DNA of 64,000 nt, from positions 3,538,488 through 3,602,487 of the forward strand of contig CM037474.1 in the NCBI GenBank assembly GCA_021014325.1. Direction: 5' to 3'. Of the stretch, positions 10,546 through 22,548 are shown piece by piece. Every line of letters starts with the position of its first letter. The first letter of the stretch is position 1. The position numbers were made by a program, and so were the translations under genes. The stretch comes from Plazaster borealis. Taxonomy: Eukaryota > Echinodermata > Asteroidea > Forcipulatida > Labidiasteridae. The notes under the pieces were generated by a model. The model searched no databases, had not been told where the DNA came from, and saw only the letters and a list, made by a program, of their open reading frames with translations.

Positions 10546-11434
10546 CGATTTATACGCAGCCCAATGGAATAAAACCATAAAATCATATATTTTTGTGCAA
10601 ATTGCACTGTCTGGGTTTCATCAACTTTTGAAAAATAGTTTGCTCCCTTAATGGTATATTGAGAATCAGTAACCATAATTGTAAGTGCACACAGGGAACT
10701 TAACAAGATGGCATGAAGATGCTGTGATGTCATTTTCATTCAATGTCTAAAGTAACTTAGTTCCTAGAAGGTCCCACATCATGTTTAAATACATGTACAT
10801 AACAAGGCTATATCCCATGCAGAGCGATCGGGGGTTAAACCAGGTCATTCAAAGCTTCCAGTCCTCCGAATCCTACTCATGATATCAGTTGCCAGGTCAC
10901 AAGCCGTAGCTTTGAAAATTGCTGAATCGGATGTGATAAAGCTGAGTGTTTTGTATGGGTTAATCCCCGCTGATTCTAGACTGGGTTCGCAAGTCTAGCA
11001 TTGGATTGGACACGCTTGAGCTGGTGCACTCCTAAGTGCGCTCCTCTATGGAATGATTATTCCGGGATTTATTTTAGGGGCTAAAAGCCCTGGCGTCTGT
11101 CAAAATATTGAATGTCAGATTGTGTATGGAGTTGGAACCTGTGAAGCATGGAAAGGAATGCCTTTGGTTTGAAAGGACATCACTTCACTTTGTGTGGGAT
11201 TGAAATTTAAAGTAAATTATTTAATTTTATGGCGCATTAACAGGTAATCAGAAGGTGTGATTGATGGGAGTATAAGTAGATTTTATTTCCCAAGTTTACA
11301 TTTTGAGGTGAATGCGGGAGAAGCCAGTGTAACGGACTGTTGACTTAGAGACCTCTTGAACATAAAGCAGCCATTTCCCCCTACTGTTCAAATCAATGTA
11401 ACTCAAACAGAGGCTAGATAGTCAGTAGACCTTC
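10546..11434. other. Unassigned sequence
   Basis: No repeat partner found in the window and no supported coding frame. Confidence 0.4.
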
Positions 11435-11650
11435 CAGGGTTTGCCCTGTGACTACCCAGAAGTACCAGTTAGCTTGCAGTAGTTTCACTATAGTCAGACA
11501 GCTTTTTCACTGGTCCATATTTCATAATAAATATGGATGCTTTTCAACACTGAATTTTCCAGCCGGACCACTTGGAGAGAATTTTGACTGGTCCTCAGGT
11601 GTTTTAACGAGTGGTTGGCTAACGACCACTGTTAAGGAAGAATGCTGCCT
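11435..11650 (+). repeat. Dispersed repeat I
   Basis: It follows the full order of repeat I: GGGTTTGCCC, CCAGTTAGCTTG, CAGCTTTTTCACTGGTCCAT, GGATGCTTTTCAACACTGAA, CCAGCCGGACCACTTGGAG, GACTGGTCCTCAGGTGTTTT, ACCACTGTTAAGGAAGAATG. It is moderately diverged. Confidence 0.8.
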
Positions 11651-11932
11651 TCCGATGAGCAATTCAGAACTCATTTACATGAGAAAAGGAAACATGACAA
11701 AAATGGTGGCAATTCAAATGGTGGCAATTCATTGATTATTTGAAGAACATCATGCTTAATGGCAGAGTACATCATTGGTTTTTGGCGGAGTGAATTACTT
11801 CTTCATAGTTTTCAATGAACACACAATTTATCAACCTAGACAAATGTCATCATATTCGGGAGTCATGTTCCAAACAAAACCAAAGAAAAGTTGTTCATGT
11901 TTTGCTGCAGATTTTGTGCAAATTCAGGTCAG

Positions 11933-11963
11933 GCTTATTTCGATTGTGGCAATCGAAATAAGC
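11933..11963. repeat. Perfect 14-bp hairpin
   Basis: GCTTATTTCGATTG (11933-11946), loop TGG, CAATCGAAATAAGC (11950-11963). The arms are exact complements. It is short and not obviously part of a repeat family seen here. Confidence 0.9.
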
Positions 11964-12070
11964 AGTTTGTGATTTATGGGGTTTTAGAATACTTTTTCCT
12001 TGACTTTGATGACAGTATTTCAGATTAAAACATCCTGTGGAGGTTTGATTCTGGTGTAAATTTCATCACC

Positions 12071-12422
12071 AGGAGCTTGCAGATTGACTGAGTTAAAAAA
12101 AAGGGACCAAAAAGTAAAGTCACCACTTCTTTACTTTGTTTTTAAATTGTTGATTTGTTTTCAATTGAAGAAGTTTCTGATTCTGTCTTCTAAACTTTTA
12201 GATAAAAAACCTAAAAGGAGTTACATGGACACTTGGGCCTTAACCTCTGTAGGAGGTTTCAAGAGCTTGCAGATTGACTGGGTAAAAAAAAAGAACAAAA
12301 AGTAAAGTCACCACTTCTTTAGTTTGTTTTCAAATTGTTGATGTTTCTGATTCTGTCTTCTAAACTTTTAGATTAAAAACTTAAAACGAGTTACATGGAC
12401 ACTGGGGCCTTAACCTCTGTAT
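12071..12422. repeat. Tandem duplication, 190-bp period
   Basis: Unit 1 starts AGGAGCTTGCAGATTGACTG at 12071 and unit 2 AAGAGCTTGCAGATTGACTG at 12261. Both continue through AGTAAAGTCACCACTTCTTT, TCTGATTCTGTCTTCTAAAC, and ACATGGACAC, and both end at TTAACCTCTGTA. Unit 2 lacks about 25 bases in the middle. Identity is high, so the event is fairly recent. An A-run within each unit differs in length. Confidence 0.9.
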
Positions 12423-14219
12423 ATCAAATTGACCATCAAAAAACATATAATTTGCTGTAAAAAATAAAGATTAAAGATCTTAAAACTGTTCAAAGCCTGT
12501 TCATACTACTCTATTCTCTGTCGCTGATCTCAAACGGGACTCCAGGAAACACCCCGGTTGGTTGGAGAGCCGCAGCTTTCCCTGAGGGTTATTATCAATG
12601 GTAAACTGTGCCTTTAAGTTTGGAAATACTGGCCCAGCAGTGGAGTCTGGCAACTGAATGGAGAAGCGTGTAAAGCAGTGGCACGAGTGGCTACCTATTC
12701 ACAAGTATTATTAGTCTGGCGTCTGGAGGGTGCTATCCATTGAGATTGTGTGGCGACCGCAAATCAAGGATTTTGATAGCTCTGAAATTGCTAGTGATAA
12801 TGTTGATACTTGTGGGTTTGAAAGGTGGTGAGGGACTTTATTTTGTCAAGTTGTCACGCTTTATACTGGAAACAATTTGTCTTTGAAATAAAATACTAGA
12901 GTTAAAACTGAACTTGCCTTTTTTTTTCTTTAAAAGAGAACAGATTCCCAAGACACAAAAGAGACTGTCCCCCAATATGTTCTTCCCAATGTCTCCCAGT
13001 TTTGGCTTCCGAATGTTGTGTCATCTGTCTGGTGACCTGTGACCTACATTTTTTCTGAAGCATTGGTGTGACTGTGAGGGAGGTCAAAGGGCACGGAGAT
13101 CCAGCCCGGCATTTCATTGGGACTACCCACTGTTTCTGAGTGTAAAGAAACCCGAAAGCTTCACGTTCCTCTCTGTTCCAAAGACTTTCTAGTCTTAAAG
13201 ACACTTGCCGGGCAGAATATAACGTTGACCTTTTTGCCCTCTTTACTACTCTTGTAATCTCACGAAAGGGTAGGTACAATATACAGCCAATAAAGTTCTG
13301 TAGGGGATAGGATAGTGTGAAGTCGGATGAGAGCTGTCTTTACTTGCTTATAAGTAGAACTGCAAGGACTGGAATACATATGGTCACTTTTATGGGATCA
13401 TTTTGATATTAGCTTCATGTTACTTAAAGGTTTTCTTACTCAGGTTCAGGAGTGACATGACTTTAAAAAATAAGGCAGATATTTCTATTGGTTTACTGTG
13501 CCTTTCAAGCAGCTTTTCGCTGTACGCTCAGAGAAAAAACTTGCCAAAGAAATTCACCAAATATGAAAAGTCGTGTGTGTATGTGCACGCATTTAATTAC
13601 ATCTATGTCAATGTTATGCACAATTAACCATGCGTTACAAGTCAGACATTGTGATTAATGGAACAATATTGATTGTGCAAGTTGTCATAAACTGCTTCAC
13701 AAATTGTGAACTTTGTATTCAAGCTCATATTTTACAGGATTCGTTTCTCCTGGCTTTTCGTCACGAAACTTGACGTTTTCAATCGCAGTGAACAAAAATT
13801 GTACAATTGGTGTTCTTATGGTACAGTGCACATGTTCTCTGGATGTTAAAGCACTGCATTTCAACACATTGGAATAACATTATAACATACTGATTACATT
13901 ATTTGGCAAACCGTGGTATGGGTTAACCATCGATGTGATGTAGGACAGGAATTGTATACTTCCCCCCCCCCCCTTAAGTCTGGCCATGCCCTAGCAGACA
14001 GGCATATGTTCTAAAGAAAACACGCCATGATTCTTAACACTAACAGTTTTTCCCTCAATTGTAAAAATGTGTTTTTGTTGTCATGAATTCGGGAAGCTTC
14101 CTCTAGTGCGGTTTCTTAGGCATTTGATAAGTCTGACTCATGTGGGAAGACTCCCAAACAAAAATACAGACTTTCTAATTTGGTTGGATTGCACATTGTT
14201 GTACATTTTTTTCTTTAAA
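12423..14219. other. Unassigned sequence
   Basis: A C12 run lies at about 13962-13973. A 125-codon minus-strand frame (12902-13279) is open but has no recognisable domain; I treat it as chance. Confidence 0.4.
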
Positions 14220-14771
14220 GTTATAGTACAGGAAGTTGTAGAGTAAAGTTGTGTTCGCATTGGATTAATGTTTTACCGAGACCGTGGTTAACATTCCAAT
14301 AGGTGAAACTTACCAGCGTGTGCACTTGGATTAATGACGTGCGTAAACTAACTGACACGACCGGTAAAACTAATGCTAACTTAAGACAGACACAAGAGGG
14401 CGCTATCGTAGTGACCTTTGACCGGGGTGCAGGACAGCGAGAGTACAACTGAGCTTCCGTCCGTGTTAATTACATGTGCGTGGGACGTGTAAATACTTAC
14501 ATTATATACGTGTAAACATCGGGGGATCGGATGTGGCTTTTTACAGGGACGGCTTTTACCCAGATCGCGTTCGCACTAGACTTTTCGGCTCGGTTAAACT
14601 GACCTGGTCAATTTAACCGTGCAGACGTGGGTTGGTTAAACTACCCATTCGGGTCAGGTAAATTACCTGGGAGGGAAACTTCCCAGGCTGTTCGCATTGG
14701 ACTTAAATGGTTAATTTACCAATTTGTGCGGTTAGTTTACCCAAAATAAGTCCTGTGCGAACACGGCTTTA
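14220..14771. mobile_element. MITE-like foldback element with GTGTTCGCA ends
   Basis: Left end AAAGTTGTGTTCGCATTGG mirrors the right end, whose complement reads AAAGCCGTGTTCGCACAGG. The interior repeats GGTAAACTAAC, GGTTAATTTACC and GGTCAATTTAACC-like words in both orientations, and TTCGCA(C/T)TRGAC recurs at 14570 and 14693. No coding capacity; about 550 bases. Confidence 0.65.
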
Positions 14772-14804
14772 GGGATAAAGTACCTCGCTTTCTAGGAAAG
14801 GAGA

Positions 14805-14956
14805 AGGTGTTGTGGTTGTTGGGTGGGGAAGGGGGTCAGGAGGGGTGGAGAAGGGGGTAAGCAGGGGTGCCTACACCCCTCCTTATCCCCTTCTACACGG
14901 TGTAGAAGGGGTAAGGAGGGGTGGAGGGGGTGGGTAAGGAGGGGTGGAGAAGATGC
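14805..14956. repeat. Purine-rich GGGGTGGAGAAGGGG repeat containing a large hairpin
   Basis: The plus strand is built of AGGGGTGGAGAAGGGG and GGGGTAAGGAGGGGTGG units. In the middle, the repeat flips strand: 14874-14898 is the complement of 14900-14923 (24-25 bp arms, one bulged base, one-base loop). The combination of a purine tract and an inverted copy could form a cruciform or triplex in vitro; that is inference. Confidence 0.9.
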
Positions 14957-16394
14957 CGTCGATGAATTCTAAACAACTTATGAAGTTCGAAAAGAAATAG
15001 CTGTTGCAAGCTGCTTACCAGCCAAAATGATCTGTGGCAATAGTCTCAGGTTTCCACCCCCCCATCGTCTTTCTCTTTAGCTAAAAAGAAAAGAAAACAA
15101 ATCAAATTTCATTTTACTGGAAAAAATATTGACGAGGTATAAACAAAATTTGTTTGGTGAAAAGTAGAGGTTAACAATCTTTATCACAAAGCTGAATATC
15201 TGGATTCTTGGTGTAGATGTTTTTGTGGGACTCTTAAAAATGACCCATTGTTAAAAAAAAAGTGAATTTGCTGAAGGTGAACGGGGTAAATATTAATGCA
15301 ACAAACCATGGACTCTCTTTAACTTCCACTTATATGTTTGGAAAGTAAAGTTTGACTGGAGGGAAACCTAAAATTGGGCCACCTAAGAATAAACATAACC
15401 TCCCCCTGTCCCCGCTCCCCCGCTCAATGTTGTTCACCCCAGCTGGAGAGAAGACCGCTCTGTGAGATCCAATATTGACCAGGGGGCCAGGGGGGCCCAA
15501 TGAGTTTTGACTAGACATTTTTCATCAGACTAAGGAGTGGTAGGAAATGGCAGTCACTTCGTTGCAAAACAAACAGATATCTCCTTCATACCATACGCTG
15601 TCCGCCTCCTCAATGATCAGCCCAGACGTTAATTACTTTCTGCTAACTTGTTGTTTAATTGATCAAATTTATATTCAGCATATTTTGTTTGTGTGTAATT
15701 ATTCTGTGTATGGCATGTACGCAAGGAAATTTTCCTCCATGGTAGGACCAATGAACTGAATTGAATTGTAGACTGGTCCCTTTTTTATGAAACGAAAAGA
15801 ACAAGTCGTGATCAATACATATCATCAGGAAAATGCGGCAAAAAAAAAAAAAAATCAGGCAAATGCCAACAAAAGGATCTGTTTAGGAAATAGCCATCCA
15901 TAAAAGTCACTTCCAATGTTCGTGATGAGTTCACAAAAGATGTCTACACGAATCCAACAGCATAGCCTATATATATGTATACAGTTTCCCAAATGTAATG
16001 CGTGTTGTAATCACAGCTGTTGGACAGCCGGTGTGTGGGATATAACAAGTTACCGGCCTGCAGGCAATGTTGTAATAAACGGCCCGCTGAAATGTGAAAC
16101 ATCAAGGGACAAATTACGAGACTATTCACCTTGCTTTTTTAGCTGAACCTGTCTGAACAGCTGGTAGGTGCACCTAAGGGTGAACATGGAACGGATTGAG
16201 TCAGAATTTATTATTCAGCAATCTTCCGAAGTTACTTTTTTCGAACTTCTGAACTTGTGAATGGTCTAGCGGAGTTTGGCACACAACATCAACCTTTCCT
16301 CCATTAATCTCATTTTTTAAAGGAATTGTTTTCAATGTTATACCAAATTCTTAGTACAAAGTGCTCAAGACATCCTAAAGTTTTCATACTTGTC
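14957..16394. other. Unassigned sequence
   Basis: A fragment ACTGCTTACCAGCCAAAATGA-like (15008-15030) recalls the inner part of element F and recurs at 27820. An A14 run is near 15840. Otherwise nothing recognised. Confidence 0.4.
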
Positions 16395-16730
16395 ATCCTC
16401 ACACTACCGAACCCATTGCCAGGAAACTCCTGGGGAATTTCAACCCCACTGCAACTCCATTTTCCAGGGGGAAGTTTTTCCTGGGGACAATATTTCCTGG
16501 GGAAGAGTAACACTTAACCCTCTTACACTGGATGAATTTCCATGGAAATTTATTTGAACTTTTCACTTCTTCCTTAACCCTACTTCCCAATCGGGGTTTA
16601 GCCATTTCCCAGGAATTGCTATTTCTCAAGAGATATTTTTGCCAGGGTTAGCATTTCAAGTGAAATGATCAACCCAGGTTTCCCAGGAATTTTCCTGGAA
16701 ATTTGTCTAGTGTGAAGTGCAGAGCTACAG
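16395..16730. mobile_element. MITE-like element M, copy 2
   Basis: Left CTCACACTACCGAACCC and right TAGTGTGAAG are inverted ends matching the TTCACACTA ends of the copy at 9806. The interior alternates CCAGGAAA, CCTGGGGAA and TTTCCCAGGAAT words in both orientations. It abuts element F. Confidence 0.6.
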
Positions 16731-16908
16731 TTAAATATAGCTGCTTTAGCACAAAAAGTAGACTAGCACAAAATAATTATGCTTACCAGAATGAGGTTAC
16801 CAGCCAAAATATCATGTCATATGTACAATTTACCACTGGTATCCTGCTCCTTTTTGCTTAGCAGAAAATGTTAATTCCTGTTAAAGCAGCTCTATGAAAT
16901 TTGGCCCA
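16731..16908 (-). mobile_element. MITE F, diverged copy
   Basis: Words ATTATGCTTACCAGAATGAG, GTTACCAGCCAAAATA, CTGGTATCCTGCTC and AGCAGCTCTATGAAAT run in the order of element F read backwards. The left end is decayed; the right reads TTTGGCCCAGAG. Confidence 0.7.
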
Positions 16909-18947
16909 GAGCTACAATTAAATAAGCTGTTCAAGCAATCAAAATTTGTGTTGAACGAAAGGGTACCTCAATTTCTAACCATTGATACCTCATTGGGAGA
17001 AAAGATTTCCAATCATGGGATAGGTATAATCCAAATTTTACATCTGCTGCTAATGTCGTTTCCCTCTTGTGGGTATCATTGATACTTGGAATGGGAGAAA
17101 ACGTTCCCGTTCAGGATAGTATTGTTGCATCCTAACTGGGGTAGTTTGAGCGACGAGACCCTGAAAGTTTTACCTTACCGTATTGTTTCAGATTTCAGTA
17201 ACAAAGCCTTCTTGTAATGAAGTCCACATGCCGCAACATACTCTGTCCATGAACTGGCTGATGTGCATCTTGGCAAGGTGTGTGTGTGTTCGATGAGGAT
17301 AGCGGTATTATCAAGTATTTCTCAGTATTTAACTGGCGAAATATGGAAATCATTGTGAATTGACTTCCTGTGGTCTTTGGTGGTAACTCAATGAGAAACA
17401 GGCTGCACTGTTTATATCAATCATCAGTATATTCAGATTATGGTGTCTTTTTTTAAAGTTCTTTGAGAACAGACTTTGGTCTGCACTTGAAAGTTCAATT
17501 CTACATGAGTATTTCTATTTCTCCGGATTCTGGAAATTAGTGTAATTTAATCAAGTCCTTCTTCCTCATGTGGCTTTTTGGTGTGATTCTGATGATGAAA
17601 ACCTGGAGTAATGTTTCTGAAAATGTAAATTGTGCATTTTGTAGTCGACAGTCTTCATACCCTTGTTGTACTGCAAGTTTAATACCACCATGGAGGAAGA
17701 AGATACCAGGTAATGCGTTGTGCCATGACCATGGTTTGATAATACCTGGCAATCCCTCATGCCAAGCAGGAATGTTTCTTAGTGGTTACTACAGTTGTAA
17801 GACCATTGACCACAGGGTAGACCTGAAGGATTGCTGGACCATTGAGCATGGAGCCTGGACCAACCGCAGAGGTTTAAGTTTATTGCTCTATGGGTAAAGT
17901 CTACTATGATCTTTACATCAACCTTTAATCCCATGTCCAGATAACTCCGTCGGTTATTGGTACATTGTTTAGTTAGTCTTTCTCACAAGCCACTCCTACT
18001 CAGAACAACCAGCTGGCTCAGCCCATGGCTGCCCTTCAAACTGCGGTTCATGATCCTTATAATTTCCAGAGGAATTTCAATTTCTACCTTCAGTTCCTTT
18101 GGGCTTTCTCTCGCTGTATTTTTCCTTATTTTCTGCTAAATGACCCAGTTAGAACTTGTCAAATTTTTGATGGGATATACTGTACACTCATTCAATCCGT
18201 GGACAGCAAGTGAACCAAATACCAGTAGAGTGGCTTGGGAAGGAGACTAGCACTGCAGAGGTATTAAGGCTACCCTGGGAAACAGCTTGAGGTCATCTGC
18301 TCTCAGCGCTCCAATTCGTTCAGTGTTGATCTGCAAGCTTCCTGCGTGCGTGGAGAAGTTAGTTTCGGTGCTGTGAACTCTCCAAGAAAATTTGGTTCAC
18401 ATGCTTGGGGAGCCACTTGAAGCTTCTGATAAGACGTTCTTGAAGATAAAGAAAGACAGTAATAATGTCAGAGAGAGCAAGAACACACAAACCTTAATAG
18501 GATCAGAGACATTGATTGTTTGTTTCTTATATAGAGGACAAGAGGGGTGGATAAAATGTGGGGGGTGAAGAACAGAAATCTGAAAGTACTTAGGATTGAA
18601 GCCACCGGGAAGATAGCAACTTTTATACAAAGACACCAGTCACATAAGCCAGAAAATGATCTTTGACACCCCCCCTCCTTCTCACCTGCCCCTCAATCTC
18701 CCCTCCCAAACAAATGTGCATGTTCTTGAATAGTGTACATTGTTCCGTTGATGGAAAATAGTTGATCAGTAAAGACAACAACCTACCAAAAACCTTCTTC
18801 CTCATCAGTGGCAATTGAAAAAGTAATTTGAATAATCTATCACAATCTGCAATTTTGATTATCAAAATGTAATGACAAAATGTTGTCCTGCACTCCTGAC
18901 AAAGGTTTTGGACAGCGTAAATGCACTGTCACGTTAACCATCAGTGA
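16909..18947. other. Unassigned sequence
   Basis: A compact stretch at about 17690-17760 with TACCAGGTAATGCGTTGTGC and a partly complementary AATACCTGGCAATCC looks like a small foldback but has no second copy. A 62-codon frame at 18025-18213 is open without splice support. Confidence 0.35.
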
Positions 18948-19027
18948 CTGGTATCCTGCTCATTTTTGCTGAGCAGAAAATGGGTAAGCAATATTGTCTG
19001 CTTAAGCAGCTCTATGAAATTGGGCCC
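18948..19027 (+). mobile_element. MITE F, right-end fragment
   Basis: Has CTGGTATCCTGCTCATTTTT, TGCTGAGCAGAAAATG, and CTTAAGCAGCTCTATGAAAT ending in TGGGCCC. Confidence 0.8.
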
Positions 19028-19781
19028 TCCTCACTTGATGTTGGGCAAACATGGCTCATTTATTAAAGCATGCAGGAATTAAGCTGTACTTTGAGAAAGA
19101 TGCAGGCCTACCCTATATCAAGGCTTGTATAACCTGGCTCTTCAAAAAGTTAAACCAAAGTAGATTCCTTGTACGACTTATGGATGGATGTCACACACGT
19201 GGAAAACGACAGAGTATAGAAGAAAACCCAGCCTCATGCAATCTGTCAGATCATAATCTTTATTAATAGCTCAACATAAATCAACTGAATTATGGGCCAA
19301 GCATTCAACCATAACACCAGCAATATGGTTAAATTCATCAAACTGAAACACACACACAATGTGTTTGCCATACAGGACATTTTACGACTTTGCATTTTCT
19401 TGGGTCAGTCATAAGTTGCCTTATAAAAAAGTCTTGTTCAATATTTGACGATCGTTAAAATTTTGAGAATTTTTTTTCTACTGGATGGATTAAATCACAT
19501 GCTCAGGACTGCTGGATTGGAATCGGGTTTGTTGATGATGCGTTAAATTCATAAAATTGGAAAGGTTTACAAGATTCCTTTGGCACATGGTACAATTTAC
19601 TACCCGGGTCAAGCATAGGTTGCCTTAAACAAGTCTCGTTTGATATTCAAGAGTTAAATAACCCTCTGTGGAACTGCAGGTTTTTTTCTTCGTTTTTTAA
19701 AATCACACACTTTTGACTGTGTAGGAATCCGGATATCAAATGCATTGAATTCAGCAAAATGACACAACTTGTGAAATGTGT
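19028..19781. other. Unassigned sequence
   Basis: A 71-codon frame (19051-19266) is open but unrecognised. Around 19313-19760 the words AAATTCATCAAA and AAATTCATAAAATTGG recur loosely with CACACA-type words. Confidence 0.35.
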
Positions 19782-20195
19782 GTGTCGTGTTCGAGCGGAT
19801 AAGAGCGCCGGACTCAAGCTCTGGTGTTTCTGTTCAGCAGAGTGTTGGTTCGAGTCCCGGTCGTGACACTTGTTTCCTTAAGCAAGACACTTAACCATTA
19901 TTGATGTGTCCTTCGGATGGGACGTAAAGCCTTTGGTCCCATGTGTTGTGTAATGCACTTAGGGCACTTATCAAAAAGAGAAGGGGTTAGCCCCGGTGTT
20001 CCTGGTTTGATTGGCTGCATATTGTGCCACAGCACCTTGTAAACCGTTACATGGTGCTGTAAAGGAATTGGTCTCTACTTCAAAAACGTAGCTCCACAAT
20101 ACCTTGCAGGAAAATGTTGAAGGGCCTTGAGCGTCACTGAGTGATGGATATGTGCACTATATAAGAAGCCACTATTATTATTATAATTATTATTT
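19782..20195 (+). mobile_element. SINE family A, full-length, tRNA-Leu-like head
   Basis: The head (19782-19869) folds as a class II tRNA. Acceptor GTGTCGTG pairs with CGTGACAC with wobbles. A D-arm GAGCGGATAAGAGC follows, then an anticodon stem with loop CTCAAGC (anticodon CAA, leucine), a long variable arm, and B box GGTTCGAGTCC. The body has CCTTAAGCAAGACACTTAAC, GTGTTGTGTAATGCA, GAAGGGGTTAGCCCCGGTGT and CACAGCACCTTGTAAACC. It ends CTATATAAGAAGCCAC plus an ATT-rich tail. This is non-coding and mobilised by a LINE in trans if ever active. Confidence 0.93.
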
Positions 20196-20849
20196 GGCAG
20201 ATATATAAGTGTAAGGCATGTAGAGCTTGTCTTATGCATTAATATTTCCGTACCAAGCTCTCACACAGGAAGGTGTTACGGTATCGATAGCTTTTACTTT
20301 CTCTCTCTGGTGAAGGGGGGACCGGGAGGGTGGGTAAGAGTAGAGAGATTTACAGGTAGCCTACTGGAGGTATTGATTTGCTATACCTGCTGTGATTCCA
20401 TCTACCATGAAATGTGATTAAAGATCTATCTGTAGATACTATACAAACGCCGGACAGACTGCTTTTTATCCGCTTGCTCGAAAACAGTAAGCCAATTGTC
20501 AACATGCTGAAATTTTGTTTTCTTCGGGGGGTATTGAAAACTTGTTAACTACGGGTTAAAAGTTCGTCAGAAGTGGAAACTTGGAAATATATTGCGTTGT
20601 ATGAACCCGGCTGGATATTGGGGGAATAGTGTCCTGAAGTATTACAGAATTTCTGGTGTAAGAGAACAAATATCACCACAAACTTTCCGTTTGGTTTCAA
20701 GCAATTTCAGGCTCGGAAATAGGTAGAGGGTCTATGGATTAACCCTCGTCAAAGCTTGCCGAATCGATTCTTCCATCCATGTTCAGTGATGAAAAGTCCT
20801 GATAATGATAATTAGACTTTTTTGTTAAGAAAGGCAAAACAATCAATGA
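20196..20849. other. Unassigned sequence
   Basis: Lies between a SINE and the LINE remnant; some may be 3' untranslated LINE sequence. Nothing specific recognised. Confidence 0.4.
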
Positions 20850-21640
20850 CAACTACAGTTGAAGAAATAAAAACTACAGTTGAACAAATGTGTTTTGACC
20901 AGTGTTTTGAATTGGTCGGTAGTTTCAGCTAGTTTAACATGTGTTGGTAAGTCCTTCCAGAGCTTCACAAAGGAAGCTTTAAAAGTAGAACCATACAATG
21001 TAGTTGCGATCACTTGGAGAGAGACAATAATAATAACAACCTGCAGTTCTTTTATAGTGCTTATTACACCCGATGGCGTCTTAAAGTACACATTTTGTCC
21101 TACAAGATATTCAAATCGTAAGACCCATTCATTTACCTAGCACCATGTAATGGTTTGCAAATTGCTGTGGCGCAAGCTGCAGCCAACCATACCACAAAAC
21201 ACCGGGGCTACCCCTTCTCTTATATGTGCATTACACAACACACGGGACCACTGGCTTTACGTCTGAAGGAGGTAGCATGCAGCAATGGTTAAGTGTCTTA
21301 TTACCAAAGAACACAATTGTCAAGACCGGGACTCGAACCCACACTCTGCTCATCAGAAACACCACAGCTTGAGTCAAGTGCGCTTGACCACTCGGCCATG
21401 ACACGCCAACGAGAGAAATTTGTTCTTAGAACATTGGTTTCTAACTGGCTGGTACTGCTGGACTAAATCCTGGAGATAAGTAGAGGCAACACCATGAGGA
21501 CAGTTATAAGTTAGCAACAAAATCTTGTAATCAGTACGAGCCCGAATTGGAAGCCAATGTTAATTACAAAATATTAGTGTGATGTGAACATCAGTGTATG
21601 ACTAGTCTCGCCACAAAGTTATGTAATCCATCGTAATTTA
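20850..21640 (-). pseudogene. LINE reverse-transcriptase C-terminal remnant, split by a SINE
   Basis: Read on the minus strand from about 21640, the translation gives LHNFVARLV, then HITLIFCN, a TAA stop (21560-21562), HWLPIRAR, YKILLLTYN, and HGVASTYLQDLV. After a SINE A (21024-21404) it resumes with GSTFKASFVKLWKDLP and FKTLVKTHLF, ending in a stop near 20843. HWLP-R-R, LLLTY..HG-A-YL-DL and LW..LP....FK..LKTHLF are hallmarks of the C-terminus of non-LTR retrotransposon ORF2 (L2/CR1/jockey-like). A frameshift lies between the first two blocks. It is dead; only the last roughly 150 residues are present. Confidence 0.85.
21024..21404 (-). mobile_element. SINE family A inserted in the LINE remnant
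   Basis: The tRNA head ends at 21404 (GTGTCATGGCCGAGTGG on minus, B box GGTTCGAGTCC), followed by the family A body (AACACCGGGGCTACCCCTTC, ACACAACACACGGGACCA on plus) and an AAT-rich tail at 21024-21040. On each flank the LINE frame is broken at the same FLSL / SL point, with TCTCTC-like sequence on both sides that may be the target duplication. Confidence 0.9.
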
Positions 21641-22548
21641 CTGATTTGAGAGTCCGGTCATAGACTGTTACAAGAAATAATACTAGTTTGATATAAGAAA
21701 TTTGACCAAGGACTACATTCCCCGACTGCAGACATAACCAGCATGCACACTAATCCTATCCATTCCTGTGTATACACTCAGTGATCATATCATCTCTCCG
21801 GGGGTAGTTTAAAGGTGCACACCTCATTGCTATAGCTGCCCCCTTTTTTGCTGTCGTTAATTTCTGCGATGGATGAGACTGGAGATAGAGAGACAGGCAA
21901 GAGTAATGGCCAGTCAAACATTCCGACTCACTTGTCATCAGATTTAGTTTTTCCATTTTTATTTATTGTATGTTTTGTTTGAATGAATAAAGGGCTGTCC
22001 AAAGTTTTCAACATTTTCATGACCATACAAAGTTTAACCCTTTCATGCACCATTTATTTTAGTGATATATTGATCACATGGACACAATAATTGTTTACTC
22101 ATTGCGAAAGATGACCCCCCAAAACAGGTAACAATAGCACCCTCAAGAGTCCTGTTTCCCATTCTGAAAACTGTGTGGCTATGCGATCTTTATTTTTCGT
22201 TTTACAACTATTTTTCGGAAGGGATTTAAACTGGTCGCTAGTGACTGGTTGGCACGTGAATTAAAAGGTGTGTAAATTTTTAATATTATTTAAATAATGT
22301 GCATCAATTTTGAAAGAGAATTGTTGATAAGTAGGCCTACTACTTTTTGGGGAGGGAGGGGGTCCTAAAAAATAATCCTCTCTGTACATCCTTATATAAG
22401 CGTTGAAAACTGTGGATGTTCCCTCAGTGCAATTAATATGCTATTTATTTATTTGTTTGATTTATTTAGTTCTTCTTTAAGCTGGGTGGCCCATTCAGAG
22501 GAATCCACTGGTCTCCCATGGGTCCTAGGCATAAAAACACAAACGTAT
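21641..22548. other. Unassigned sequence
   Basis: It may contain older LINE sequence near 21641-21700, but the frame is lost. A short GGGAGGGAGGGGG run is at about 22350. Confidence 0.35.

Noticed and set aside
12902..13279. 125-codon minus-strand frame
   Set aside because: No domain, no plausible exon boundaries; composition is unremarkable.
18025..18213. Open frame with DPYN and several aromatic residues, preceded by an acceptor-like CAACCAG
   Set aside because: No donor site ends the frame sensibly and I recognise no family; DPY alone is not evidence of a C2 domain, and it lies on the wrong side of the microexon for that reading.
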